A DNA stretch of 64,000 nt, taken from positions 62,001 to 126,000 of the forward strand of contig NZ_QZMN01000012.1 of the NCBI RefSeq assembly GCF_003702705.1, in the 5' to 3' direction. Below the pieces are notes generated by a model. That model was given only the letters and a program-made list of their open reading frames with translations, ran no database searches and was not told the origin of the DNA. A program made the translations under genes and the position numbers. This DNA is from Ornithinimicrobium cerasi (GTDB lineage Bacteria; Actinomycetota; Actinomycetes; Actinomycetales; Dermatophilaceae). Positions 29,328 through 37,850 of the stretch are shown here, piece by piece. How positions within the stretch are numbered: the first letter of the stretch is position 1; the number at the start of each line of letters is the position of its first letter.

Positions 29328-30467
29328 CTACCGGCTCAGCGTGGGGGTGATGCCCAGCTTGCGCCCCGCGAGCCCGCGGCCGCGGCGCGCGAGCTGACGT
29401 GCGATGCCGCGCAGCGCGGTGGCGGCGGGCGAGTCGGGCGAGCTGACCACCACGGGCCGGCCGTTGTCGCCACCCTCGCGGAGGGTGACGTCGAGGGGGA
29501 TCTGCCCGAGCAGGGGGACCTCGGCACCGATCGAGCGGGACAGCGAGTCCGCGACCGCACGCCCGCCCCCGCTGCCGAAGATCTCCTGACGGGACCCGTC
29601 GGGGAGCTCGAGCCAGGACATGTTCTCGATGACGCCGACGAGGCGCTGGTGCGTCTGCAGGGAGATGGCTCCCGCGCGCTCGGCCACCTCGGCGGCAGCC
29701 TGCTGCGGTGTGGTGACCACGATCAGCTCGCTCCCGGGCAGCAGCTGCGCCACGGTGATCGCGATGTCGCCGGTGCCGGGGGGAAGGTCGAGCAGCAGGA
29801 CGTCGAGGTCTCCCCAGTAGACGTCGCCGAGGAACTGCTGCATCGCCCGGTGCAGCATCGGGCCGCGCCAGACGACGGGCTGGTTGCCGGGGACGAACAT
29901 CCCGATGGAGATGACCTTGACGCCCGCCTCGGTCACCGGGGGCAGGATCATGTCGTCCACCTGCGTCGGCGGCTGGGTCACCCCCATCATCCGCGGCACC
30001 GAGAAGCCGTAGATGTCGGCGTCGACCACGCCCACCCGCAGCCCCTCCTCGGCCAGGGCCGCAGCGAGGTTCACGGTGACCGAGGACTTGCCCACGCCCC
30101 CCTTGCCGGAGGCGACGGCATACACGGTGGTCAGCGAGTCCGGCCGGGCGAACGGGATCTCCTTCTCCGGGGCGCCGCCCCGGAGCTGCTGCCGCAGCCC
30201 GGACCGCTGCTCGTCGCTCATCACGCCCAGCTGCACGTCGACCCCGGTCACGCCCGCGACGGCGGCGACCGCGGCGGTGACGTCGCGGGTGATGGTGTCC
30301 TTCATCGGGCAGCCGGGGACGGTGAGCAGGACGGTGACCCGCACGCGGCCCGCGTCGTCGACGTCCACCGCCTCGACCATGCCGAGCTCGGTGATCGGCT
30401 TGCGGATCTCGGGGTCGTCGACGGTCGCGAGCGCGGCCTGCAGGGCTTCGGTGCTGGGGGCGGGCAT
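29328..30467 (-). CDS. mrp: Mrp/NBP35-family Fe-S cluster carrier ATPase
   Basis: The 379-residue P-loop protein has an N-terminal MIP18/PaaD-like domain (DDPEIRKPITELGMVEAVDV, about residue 18; TVPGCPMKDTITRDV about 50) fused to a deviant Walker A ATPase, with VASGKGGVGKSSVTVNLAAAL (about 122) and DADIYGFSVPRMMG (about 150). It carries or assembles [4Fe-4S] clusters for target apoproteins. I chose ATG 30467 over ATG 30476 because TACGAT lies seven bases before it, a leaderless arrangement seen repeatedly here. Convergent with tatB, 21 bp apart. Confidence 0.92.
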   Translation of the reverse strand: MPAPSTEALQAALATVDDPEIRKPITELGMVEAVDVDDAGRVRVTVLLTVPGCPMKDTITRDVTAAVAAVAGVTGVDVQLGVMSDEQRSGLRQQLRGGAPEKEIPFARPDSLTTVYAVASGKGGVGKSSVTVNLAAALAEEGLRVGVVDADIYGFSVPRMMGVTQPPTQVDDMILPPVTEAGVKVISIGMFVPGNQPVVWRGPMLHRAMQQFLGDVYWGDLDVLLLDLPPGTGDIAITVAQLLPGSELIVVTTPQQAAAEVAERAGAISLQTHQRLVGVIENMSWLELPDGSRQEIFGSGGGRAVADSLSRSIGAEVPLLGQIPLDVTLREGGDNGRPVVVSSPDSPAATALRGIARQLARRGRGLAGRKLGITPTLSR

Positions 30468-30474
30468 GCCCTCC

Positions 30475-30480
30475 ATCGTA
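30475..30480 (-). promoter_or_regulatory. Putative -10 of mrp (leaderless)
   Basis: TACGAT on the minus strand is seven bases upstream of ATG 30467; the alternative ATG at 30476 overlaps the element itself. Confidence 0.45.
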
Positions 30481-30498
30481 TGTCGCGCCGGCGGCGGC

Positions 30499-31125
30499 TC
30501 AGGACCCGGCGGGGTCCCCCCGCGTCGCGGTGGGAGGGTCGGCGCGCTCCACCAGCGTCTGCCGGCGTCCGCGTTCCTCCGCGCGCTCCTCGAGGTCCTC
30601 GAGCAGCGTGCGCAGCTCGGAGCGCACGAAGTCACGGGTGGCGACCTCGCGCAGCGCGAGCCGCAGCGCCGCCACCTCCCGGGTGAGGAACTCGGTGTCC
30701 GCCAGCGTGCGCTCGTTGCGGGCGCGGTCCTGCTCCATCTGCACCTTGTCGCGGTCCGCCTGCCGGTTCTGCGCGAGCAGGATGAGGGGCGCCGCGTAGG
30801 AGGCCTGCAGGCTGAGCATGAGGGTGAGGAAGATGAACGCGTAGGGGTCGAAACGCACCGGCCCGGGGGCGACGGTGTTCCACAGGAGCCACAGGATCAC
30901 GAAGGCGGTCATGTAGACGAGGAACCGCGCGGTGCCCATGAACCGGGCGAAGCGCTCGGCGAAGGCGCCGAAGCTCTCGGGGTCCATCGTGGTGTGCGGC
31001 ACCCACCGGCGCGCCTTGGCCAGCGGCTGGTCGAGGCGGTTCCGCGAGGAGCTCGCCGCGGCTGCGGCCGCGGCGGACGTGCTGGGTGGGGTCGGGCCCG
31101 GCACCCTGGGGCGACGCTCAGGCAT
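30499..31125 (-). CDS. DUF1003 membrane protein
   Basis: The 208-residue protein has two central hydrophobic helices (FLVYMTAFVILWLLWNTVAP, about residue 68; FIFLTLMLSLQASYAAPLIL, about 95) and the DUF1003 signature FDPYAFIFLTLMLSLQAS with LLAQNRQADRDK. A charged coiled-coil C-terminal tail rich in Glu/Arg follows. Function unknown. The ATG at 31125 overlaps the end of the upstream MgtE/CBS gene by 8 bp, so the two are co-transcribed and probably act together at the membrane. Confidence 0.9.
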   Translation of the reverse strand: MPERRPRVPGPTPPSTSAAAAAAASSSRNRLDQPLAKARRWVPHTTMDPESFGAFAERFARFMGTARFLVYMTAFVILWLLWNTVAPGPVRFDPYAFIFLTLMLSLQASYAAPLILLAQNRQADRDKVQMEQDRARNERTLADTEFLTREVAALRLALREVATRDFVRSELRTLLEDLEERAEERGRRQTLVERADPPTATRGDPAGS

Positions 31126-32416
31126 CGCGGACCTCCCTCAGGGTGTCGTCGTCGTCCTCGCGCCAGTCCGGCGGCAGGATGTGGTCGAGCACGTCGTCGA
31201 CGGTGACCGCGCCGAGGAGCCGGCCCTCCGGGTCGGTGACGGGCAGCGCCACGAGGTTGTAGGTGGCCAGCGACCGGGTCACCTCGCCGAGCGTCGCGTC
31301 GGGGGGCACCGGGTCGATGTCGGCGTCGAGGATCGAGCCGACCGACTGGTGCGGCGGCTCGCGCAGCAGACGCTGGATGTGGACGCTGCCCAGGAGCCGG
31401 CCGGTCGGTGTCTCGTGGGGAGGGCGGGTCACGTAGACGAGGGAGGCGGTGGCCGGGTGGAGCTCCTCGCGGCGCACCAGCGCCAGGGCCTCGGCGATGG
31501 TCGCCTCCGGCCCGAGGATGACCGGCTCCGTCGTCATCAGACCGCCCGCGGTGTCCTCGTCGTAGGTGAGCAGGCGCCGGATGTCGGCGGCCTCGTCCGG
31601 CTCCATGAGCTGGAGCAGCTCCTCCTGGGTCGCGACGGGCAGGTCGGCGAGGAGGTCCGTCGCGTCGTCCGGCTGCATGACCTCCAGGATGTCCGCCGCC
31701 CGGTCCGACGGGAGGTGGGTGAGGATCTCCAGCCGGTCGTCGTCCGGGAGCTCCTCCAGGACGTCCGCGAGCGTCTCGTCGTCGAGCGCGTCGGCGACCT
31801 CGGCACGGCGCTTGGGGCTGAGGTCGTGGATAGCCTCGGCGAGGTCCTGGGGCTTGAGGTCCTCGTAGGCCTCCAGCAGGGCCGTGGCCGCCTGGGCGGG
31901 ACCGGCCTCCTGCAGGCCCTCGACCGCCTCGGCGTCCACGAGCATCGTCTCACCGCGCCGCCGGCGCAGGCGCAGACCCGAGCCGGCCCGGGCGGCGGGG
32001 ACGCCCTTGCGCACGAAGAGCTTGGTGAGGCGCCAGTCGCCGCCCCGTTCCTGGTCCATGGCGATGTCCTCGATGACGGCCGGGACCCGCTGCCCCTCCT
32101 CGGCCACCGTGACCTGGCGGTCGAAGAGCTCACCGACGACGAGGGTCTCGCCGGGGCGTTGCTGGAAGCGACGCAGGTTGACCAGACCGGTGGTGATGAC
32201 CTGCCCGGTGTCGATGGAGGTCACCCGGGTGATGGGCACGAAGACGCGGCGGCGGCCCGGCACCTCGACCGCCAGCCCGATCACCCGGGGGCCGTGGGAG
32301 GCGGCGCGGCCGGTGAGGGTGACCACGACGTCGCGCACCCGGCCGACCTCGTCGCCCAGCGGGTCGAAGACGCTCAGGCCGTTGAGGCGGGCGACGAACA
32401 CGCGGGGAGAGCTCAC
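31118..32416 (-). CDS. MgtE N-terminal plus CBS domain protein (no transporter domain)
   Basis: The 432-residue protein has an N-terminal PRC-barrel-like region (FVARLNGLSVFDPLGDEVGR, about residues 5-100) and a helical MgtE N domain (about 190-280) with repeated helices such as LEELPDDDRLEILTHLPSD. A paired CBS module follows (about 285-425; GGLMTTEPVILGPEATIAEA and LLGAVTVDDVLDHILPPDW). Full MgtE magnesium channels continue into five transmembrane helices; none is present, so this is a stand-alone sensor-like form, known in actinobacteria (Rv1232c type). GTG 32416 is seven bases from TATTCT. Confidence 0.9.
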   Translation of the reverse strand: MSSPRVFVARLNGLSVFDPLGDEVGRVRDVVVTLTGRAASHGPRVIGLAVEVPGRRRVFVPITRVTSIDTGQVITTGLVNLRRFQQRPGETLVVGELFDRQVTVAEEGQRVPAVIEDIAMDQERGGDWRLTKLFVRKGVPAARAGSGLRLRRRRGETMLVDAEAVEGLQEAGPAQAATALLEAYEDLKPQDLAEAIHDLSPKRRAEVADALDDETLADVLEELPDDDRLEILTHLPSDRAADILEVMQPDDATDLLADLPVATQEELLQLMEPDEAADIRRLLTYDEDTAGGLMTTEPVILGPEATIAEALALVRREELHPATASLVYVTRPPHETPTGRLLGSVHIQRLLREPPHQSVGSILDADIDPVPPDATLGEVTRSLATYNLVALPVTDPEGRLLGAVTVDDVLDHILPPDWREDDDDTLREVRDA

Positions 32417-32423
32417 GGTGGGC

Positions 32424-32429
32424 AGAATA
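32424..32429 (-). promoter_or_regulatory. Putative -10 of MgtE/CBS gene (leaderless)
   Basis: TATTCT on the minus strand precedes GTG 32416 by seven bases and is one of the best -10 matches in the window. No Shine-Dalgarno sequence is present. Confidence 0.5.
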
Positions 32430-32537
32430 GGCCACGGGCGGTGCGCCGGGGCCCGATCGCGGTGCCACCCGGCCGGTCGGACCGCGCGTCCTCGACGGCG
32501 CACCGGGCCGGGGCTCGCCCCGGGCGGGCGGTGGCGG

Positions 32538-32543
32538 CACAAT
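32538..32543 (+). promoter_or_regulatory. Putative -10 of general stress protein gene (leaderless)
   Basis: CACAAT is followed by seven bases and GTG 32551. It overlaps an upstream in-frame ATG (32542), which argues against that ATG as the start. Confidence 0.4.
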
Positions 32544-32550
32544 GGCACCC

Positions 32551-33066
32551 GTGACGTCCTCCGCAGCCGCACGCCGCCCGGCGGGCATCGGACCCGGCCC
32601 GGTCCTGACCCTCGCCTACCCGATGAGCATCGGGGTCTTCGACAACTACGAGGAGGCGCAGGCCACCGTCGACTACCTCTCCGACCACGACTTCCCGGTC
32701 GAGCAGTGCATGATCGTGGGCACCGACCTCAAGCAGATCGAACGGGTCACCGGTCGCCTGACCGCGGGCCGCGTGGCCCTCGGGGGGCTGCTCTCCGGCG
32801 TCTGGCTTGGCCTGTTCGTCGGCCTCATCGTCTCCCTCTTCGCCCAGCCCACCGACGCGCTGATGATGATCGTGGGTGCGGTGCTCTTCGGGGCGTTCTT
32901 CGGTCTGGTCTGGGCCCTGCTCGGCTACGCCCTCACGCGCGGGCGGCGCGACTTCGTCTCGGTGAGCCAGGTCGTCGCCACCCGCTACGAGGTCCTCACC
33001 GAGCACAAGCACGCGCAGCGGGCGCGGGACCTGCTCGACGAGCGTCCCGGTCACCAGCTCGGCTAG
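32551..33066 (+). CDS. General stress protein 17M-like membrane protein
   Basis: The 171-residue protein has the GSP17M-like N-terminal domain (MSIGVFDNYEEAQATVDYLS, then DFPVEQCMIVGTDLKQIERV), followed by a two-helix membrane hairpin (LGGLLSGVWLGLFVGLIVSL and MIVGAVLFGAFFGLVWALLG, about residues 85-130). M. tuberculosis Rv1234 is of this type by my recollection. Function unknown; probable stress membrane protein. GTG 32551 is favoured by the preceding -10 element; ATG 32542 is the alternative. Its stop codon TAG lies in a CTAG that is also the stop of the convergent aminopeptidase. Confidence 0.85.
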   Translation: MTSSAAARRPAGIGPGPVLTLAYPMSIGVFDNYEEAQATVDYLSDHDFPVEQCMIVGTDLKQIERVTGRLTAGRVALGGLLSGVWLGLFVGLIVSLFAQPTDALMMIVGAVLFGAFFGLVWALLGYALTRGRRDFVSVSQVVATRYEVLTEHKHAQRARDLLDERPGHQLG

Positions 33067-34586
33067 CGGGCACCGCCGGAGCGGACCCAGGCCTCGACGT
33101 CGGCGGCGCTCCTGGGCAGCATCCGTGAGAGGTTGCGGCAGCCGTCGGAGGTGATGACGACGTCGTCCTCGATCCGCACGCCGATGCCCCGCAGCTCCTC
33201 CGGGACCAGGAGGTCGTCGGACTTGAAGTACAGGCCGGGCTCGACCGTGAGCACCATCCCCTCGCGCAGCTCCCCGTCGACGTAGTCCTCGCGCAGCGCG
33301 AGCGCGCAGTCGTGGACGTCCAGCCCGAGGTGGTGGCTGGTGCCGTGCACCATCCAGCGGCGGTGGAACTGACCCTCCTGGGCGTCGAGCGTCTGCTCCA
33401 GGGTGACTCCCTCCGGGAGCAGCCCCCACTCCAGGAGGTGCTGGGCGATCACCCGGATCGCCGCGGCGTGGACGTCCTTGAACGTGTTGCCCGGGCGGGC
33501 CGCGGCCAGCCCGGCCTCCTGCGCGGCCAGCACCGCGTCATACACCTTGCGCTGGGCGGGGGAGAAGGTGCCGTCGACGGGGACGGTCCGCGTGACGTCG
33601 GCGGTGTAGAGCGTGTCCGTCTCGACGCCCGCGTCGAGCAGGAGCAGGTCGCCCTCGCGGACGTCGCCGGTGTTGCGGATCCAGTGCAGGGTCGTGGCGT
33701 GCTCGCCGGCGGCGCAGATGGAGTCGTACCCTACGCCGTTGCCGGCATGGCGAGCATGCAGCCCGAAGACCCCCTCCACCCAGCGCTCGCCGCGGCCACG
33801 CCGGACCGCCTCCGGCAGCTCGGCGACGACGGCGTCGAAGGCGTCCGCCGTGGCGGTGACGGCCTGCTCCATCTGCCGCACCTCCCACGTGTCCTTGACG
33901 AGTCGCTGCGTGGACAGCCACCGGGCCAGGACCGCGTCGCCCTCCAGCGCGGAGGCCACCTGCGCCTCGCTCGTCAGCCCGGCCTGGGCCCGGGCCAGGT
34001 CGACCTGCTGCGCCACCTCCCGGTCGGCGTCGCGGACGACCCGGGCGACGAGGCCGCCCGCTCCGAGGTCCTTGCCGACGGCGTCCGCGAGCTCGCCGAG
34101 GTGGCGCGTCGTCAGGCCGAGCTCGGCGGCAGCAGACCGGAGCGTGGGTCGTGCGCCCACCCAGAACTCCCCGACGCGGGAGTCGGCGAAGAACTCCTCG
34201 CTGTCACGGTCGGCGAGGGGCAGGAAGTAGAGGACCGCCTCGTGACCACCGGCCCCGCCGTCGCGGAGCGGCTCGAGGACGAGCACGGCATCGGGCTCGC
34301 GGTCCGCGCCGAGCCCCGTGAGGTAGGCGAACGCGCTGTGCGGGCGGAAGACGTAGTCGGTGTCGTTGCTGCGGATCTTCAGCCCGCCCGCCGGGACCAC
34401 CAGCCGCTCGCCCGGGAAGGCGGTCGAGAGCGCCTCCCGGCGCGCGGCGGCATACCTCGCCGCCTCGGTCAGCTCGGGCAGCCCGGTCGCCCGCGGCGCC
34501 CACCCGCCTCCCATGAATGAGCGGAACGCCTCGTTGCTCGGGCGCTCGCGGTGCTCGGCCTGGTGCTGCTTCTCGCTCGCGTTCAC
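33063..34586 (-). CDS. pepP: Xaa-Pro aminopeptidase (M24B)
   Basis: The 507-residue metallopeptidase cleaves N-terminal residues preceding proline. It has the aminopeptidase-P N-terminal domain (about 45-190; NDTDYVFRPHSAFAYLTGLG) and a pita-bread catalytic domain. The dinuclear metal ligands are visible: Asp in LLLDAGVETDTLYTADVTRT, His in HGTSHHLGLDVHD, and Glu in LTVEPGLYF and RIEDDVVIT. GTG 34586 follows TACGAT by six bases, suggesting a leaderless mRNA. It shares a 74-bp divergent promoter gap with thrE. Confidence 0.93.
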   Translation of the reverse strand: MNASEKQHQAEHRERPSNEAFRSFMGGGWAPRATGLPELTEAARYAAARREALSTAFPGERLVVPAGGLKIRSNDTDYVFRPHSAFAYLTGLGADREPDAVLVLEPLRDGGAGGHEAVLYFLPLADRDSEEFFADSRVGEFWVGARPTLRSAAAELGLTTRHLGELADAVGKDLGAGGLVARVVRDADREVAQQVDLARAQAGLTSEAQVASALEGDAVLARWLSTQRLVKDTWEVRQMEQAVTATADAFDAVVAELPEAVRRGRGERWVEGVFGLHARHAGNGVGYDSICAAGEHATTLHWIRNTGDVREGDLLLLDAGVETDTLYTADVTRTVPVDGTFSPAQRKVYDAVLAAQEAGLAAARPGNTFKDVHAAAIRVIAQHLLEWGLLPEGVTLEQTLDAQEGQFHRRWMVHGTSHHLGLDVHDCALALREDYVDGELREGMVLTVEPGLYFKSDDLLVPEELRGIGVRIEDDVVITSDGCRNLSRMLPRSAADVEAWVRSGGAR

Positions 34587-34592
34587 CGGGTC

Positions 34593-34598
34593 ATCGTA
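34593..34598 (-). promoter_or_regulatory. Putative -10 of pepP (leaderless)
   Basis: TACGAT on the minus strand lies six bases before GTG 34586. Together with TACCCT at 34648-34653 on the plus strand it makes a compact divergent promoter region. Confidence 0.45.
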
Positions 34599-34647
34599 GG
34601 CGGCGCTCCCGATGCACACCGCGGGGCAGTCCGTGCTGCGCTGCCCC

Positions 34648-34653
34648 TACCCT
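34648..34653 (+). promoter_or_regulatory. Putative -10 of thrE (leaderless)
   Basis: TACCCT is followed by seven bases and GTG 34661, with no Shine-Dalgarno sequence. Confidence 0.4.
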
Positions 34654-34660
34654 GGTGCGG

Positions 34661-36172
34661 GTGAGCGACTCCATCTCCACCCAGCCCGACCAGGGGGAGG
34701 TCACCGGACCGCAGCGGGTCAGCGGACCGCAGGTCAGCGCCGCCCCGCGCGTGGCCCGGGTATGGCGCGACCGGGCCACCCACGTGGTCAGGGGGGTGGC
34801 GCCGCCGACCGTCACCATGGGGACGCGGACGGGCGGGGACGAGGAGATCTCCCAGCGGCAGGCCCGCGCCGTCATCGACCTGGCCCTGCGGGTGGGCGAG
34901 GCGATGCTGTCCACGGGCGCCTCGGCAGCCGACTGCGTCGAGACGGTCCTACGCCTCGTGGAGGCCTACGGGGTCCGGTCGGCGCACGTGGACGTCACCT
35001 TCACCTCGATCACCGTCTCCATCCACCGCGGGCTCCTCGAGGACCCCCTGTCGGTGATGCGCGTCGTACCGGGCCGGTCGCTCGACTACACCCGCCTCGA
35101 GGCGGTCCAGCACCTGGTGGACGACGTCGTGAGGGCGGCCGGGCACGGACGGCGGCCGCCGGACGTCGACACCGCGAGGGTGCGGCTCGTCCGGGTGCTG
35201 TCCGCGCCGCATCCCTACCGGCGCTGGGTCGCCACCCTCGGAGCCGGTCTCATGGGGGTCGGCGTGGTGATGCTCTTCGGGGCGGGACCGCTGATGTGGC
35301 TCGTCGCCGCGCTGTCGGCCACGCTGGTCGACCGGGCGCAGCGCCTGCTCTCGCTCGCGGGGGTCGCGGCCTTCTTCACGCAGGCGGTCAGCGCGGCCGT
35401 GCCCGCCTCGATCGCCCTGCTCATCTTCTGGGGCGACAGCCAGGGCGTCTCGGTGCTCGGGGTGCGCTACCCGTCCCTGGTGGTCGTCTCCGGCATCGTC
35501 GTCCTGCTCGCCGGGCTGGGGCTGCTGGGCGCCACCCAGGACGCCCTCGACGGCTACTACGTGACCGCCGGCGCCCGCGGCCTGGAGGTGCTGATGATGA
35601 CGCTGGGCATCGCGGTAGGGGTCGGCACCGTCATGGCCCTCGGCAACGCCCTGGGCATCTCCATGGAGGTGGACGACACGCTCCTGCTCGGAGGGAACCC
35701 CCTCGTGGACGGCGCCGGGGCGCTGCTCATCGCGCTCGGCTTCTGCCTCACCACCTACGCCGGGCTGCGGACCACGGTCATGGCGATGCTGATCGCCGCG
35801 CTGGGATGGCTGGTGTTCGCGGCCGGCCTCCTGCTCGGGCTGGGCGGTGCGGCCGCCACCGCCGTGGCCGCCGTGCCGGTCGGTGCGCTGGCGTATGCCG
35901 CGCACCGTCGCCTGCGCGTCCCCGAGCTGGCCGTCGCGACGGCGAGCATCGTGGCGCTCCTCCCCGGGCTGGCGGTGTACCGCGCCATCAACCTCATCCT
36001 GTCCGACAACCCGGCCGTGGTCGGCACCGCGACGATCCAGTTCGTCAGCGCGGTGGCGACCGGTCTGGCCCTCGCGGGTGGACTGTCGATCGGTGGGTTC
36101 CTCGCCCGGCGGCGTTTCAGCCTGGACCGGGCCGCCCAGCGCGCGCGACGCCGCGCGCCGGGGCACGCCTGA
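34661..36172 (+). CDS. thrE: Threonine/serine exporter ThrE family protein
   Basis: The 503-residue protein has an N-terminal cytosolic tail of about 60 residues, then the ThrE domain beginning RQARAVIDLALRVGEAMLST and GASAADCVETVLRLVEAYG (about 66), followed by about ten transmembrane helices. FTSITVSIHRGLLEDPLSVM and PGRSLDYTRLEAVQHLVDD are family-typical. Both ThrE halves (PF06738 and PF12821) are fused in one chain, as in Corynebacterium ThrE, which exports threonine and serine by proton motive force. Substrate here is inferred. Start GTG 34661. Confidence 0.88.
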   Translation: MSDSISTQPDQGEVTGPQRVSGPQVSAAPRVARVWRDRATHVVRGVAPPTVTMGTRTGGDEEISQRQARAVIDLALRVGEAMLSTGASAADCVETVLRLVEAYGVRSAHVDVTFTSITVSIHRGLLEDPLSVMRVVPGRSLDYTRLEAVQHLVDDVVRAAGHGRRPPDVDTARVRLVRVLSAPHPYRRWVATLGAGLMGVGVVMLFGAGPLMWLVAALSATLVDRAQRLLSLAGVAAFFTQAVSAAVPASIALLIFWGDSQGVSVLGVRYPSLVVVSGIVVLLAGLGLLGATQDALDGYYVTAGARGLEVLMMTLGIAVGVGTVMALGNALGISMEVDDTLLLGGNPLVDGAGALLIALGFCLTTYAGLRTTVMAMLIAALGWLVFAAGLLLGLGGAAATAVAAVPVGALAYAAHRRLRVPELAVATASIVALLPGLAVYRAINLILSDNPAVVGTATIQFVSAVATGLALAGGLSIGGFLARRRFSLDRAAQRARRRAPGHA

Positions 36173-36193
36173 CCGGGGTCGGGCGGGGAGCGC

Positions 36194-36880
36194 TCAGTCC
36201 TGCCAGGTCCAGGAGGCCAGCAGGGAGTCCAGCAACGGGGCCGCCTCCTGCGCGTCCGCCTCGGGAGCCGAGAGGGTGACGACGTACAGCGTGCCGTCGT
36301 GGCTGATCCAGCGCTGGGTCTGGGCGAGCGAACGGCCCTGGACCTCGCGGACGATGGTGTAGCCGGGGGCGCGGTTGCCGTCCACCTCCGCCGGCTCCAG
36401 CAGCTCGTACTCGCCGTCCTCGCCGGCCAGCTGCTCCGCGGTCTCCTCGACGGCTGAGGTGAGGTTGCTGACGTACTCCTCCTGGGTCACCAGGATGTTG
36501 GGGAAGAACCCGTCCACCTGCTCCGGCGCCCGCCCGGCGAGCTGGACGTTCTCGTCGTCGACGAGGTCCATCGCGTCCACCCACCCCGCGGGCAGGTCCG
36601 CCGTGAAGCTCTGGTCGGCGGAGGTGACGGCGACCGGCGCCTCCTCCTCCGCCTCCTCCGGCGGGGCCGAGGAGGTGACCGACCCGTCGTCGGCGACGGG
36701 GGGCTCCGACGTCACGGCGGCCTCGGTGGTGGTCTGGACCTCCTCCGACGTGGGGGCCGCGCTGCTCGGGAGATCCGCGTCACCGGTCGGCTCCTCCTGG
36801 GCGCAACCGGCCAGCAGGCTCGCGGCCAGCAGGACGACGGCGCCGGCGCGGGCGAGCGGGCGGCGGGACGTGCGCGACAT
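36194..36880 (-). CDS. LpqN-like secreted lipoprotein
   Basis: The 228-residue lipoprotein has a signal peptide with lipobox LLAGC (Cys about 26), an acidic Ser/Thr/Glu-rich linker (about 27-85) and a globular domain (about 88-228) beginning SFTADLPAGWVDAMDLVD. This domain resembles the PsbP/Mog1-like LpqN/DUF1795 fold. Predicted cell-surface role, function unknown. ATG 36880 follows GGAGGAGACCC. It is convergent with thrE and divergent from the PHP gene. Confidence 0.8.
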   Translation of the reverse strand: MSRTSRRPLARAGAVVLLAASLLAGCAQEEPTGDADLPSSAAPTSEEVQTTTEAAVTSEPPVADDGSVTSSAPPEEAEEEAPVAVTSADQSFTADLPAGWVDAMDLVDDENVQLAGRAPEQVDGFFPNILVTQEEYVSNLTSAVEETAEQLAGEDGEYELLEPAEVDGNRAPGYTIVREVQGRSLAQTQRWISHDGTLYVVTLSAPEADAQEAAPLLDSLLASWTWQD

Positions 36881-36952
36881 GGGTCTCCTCCGGTCGGGGG
36901 CGCCGGATGGTCCGGGGCTCTCACCTCCAGTATGCGGTCTCGCGGGCCCGCC

Positions 36953-36958
36953 TAAGGT
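36953..36958 (+). promoter_or_regulatory. Putative -10 of PHP gene (leaderless)
   Basis: TAAGGT is followed by seven bases and ATG 36966. Confidence 0.4.
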
Positions 36959-36965
36959 GGCTCCC

Positions 36966-37850
36966 ATGACAGCGGTGCGCCCCGACAGCGTCATCGACCT
37001 GCACACGCACTCGCTGTGCAGCGACGGACGCGAGCCGCCGGCCACCGTCGTGCGGGAGGCCGCCCGCGCGGGGGTGGACGTCATGGCCCTCACCGACCAC
37101 GACGTCGTCACGGGGTGGGCGGAGGCGGACGCGGCCGGCCGGGAGCTCGGCGTGTGCGTGGTCCCCGGGGTCGAGGTCTCCTGCAGCTGGCGCGGGGTCT
37201 CGGTGCACCTCCTGGCCTACCTCCCCGACCCCCAGGACCAGGCCCTGCGGGGGGAGCTCGAGGCGAGCCGCGCGAGCCGGGAGACGCGGTTGCTGCGCAT
37301 GGTGGACCTGCTCGCCGCGGACGGGTACCCGGTGAGCGCCGAGGAGGTGCTCGAGCTCGCCGGCCCCGGCGCCACCCTGGGGCGCCCGCACATCGCAGAC
37401 GTGCTGGTGCGCAACGGCGTCTTCCCGGTCCGGGACCGCGCGTTCGAGAGCGTCCTGGCGGCGGACGGCCCCTACTACGTCTCGCACTACGCACCGTCCC
37501 CCGTCCGGGCCACCGAGCTGGTGCTCGCGGCCGGCGGGGTGCCGGTGATGGCCCACCCGTTCGCCAGCGCCCGTGGCCGGGTGGTGCCGGACGGGGTCGT
37601 CGAGGAGATGGCTGACGCCGGTCTGGCGGGCCTGGAGGTGGACCACCGCGACCACGGGCCCCACGAGCGGGAGCACGCCGCGCGGCTCGCGTCCCGGCTC
37701 GGGCTGCTGCGCACCGGGTCGAGCGACTACCACGGGTCGGGCAAGCCGAACCGGTTGGCGGAGAACACGACGCGGCCGCAGGTGCTGGAGCAGATCATCG
37801 CCGCAGGGACGGGACATCGGCTCCTGGGGGCCGGGCTCCGCCCGGGCTGA
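36966..37850 (+). CDS. PHP-domain phosphoesterase
   Basis: The 294-residue metal-dependent phosphoesterase has the PHP motifs DLHTHSLCSDG (about residue 11), ALTDHDVVTGW (about 41), PGVEVSC (about 65), VPVMAHPFA (about 193) and a final SSDYHGSG (about 257), giving the full set of His/Asp metal ligands. Homologues act on 5'-phosphorylated oligonucleotides or 3',5'-bisphosphonucleotides (RNase AM/YciV type). Its TGA abuts the convergent DEAD-box gene with no spacer (TGATCA). Confidence 0.9.
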   Translation: MTAVRPDSVIDLHTHSLCSDGREPPATVVREAARAGVDVMALTDHDVVTGWAEADAAGRELGVCVVPGVEVSCSWRGVSVHLLAYLPDPQDQALRGELEASRASRETRLLRMVDLLAADGYPVSAEEVLELAGPGATLGRPHIADVLVRNGVFPVRDRAFESVLAADGPYYVSHYAPSPVRATELVLAAGGVPVMAHPFASARGRVVPDGVVEEMADAGLAGLEVDHRDHGPHEREHAARLASRLGLLRTGSSDYHGSGKPNRLAENTTRPQVLEQIIAAGTGHRLLGAGLRPG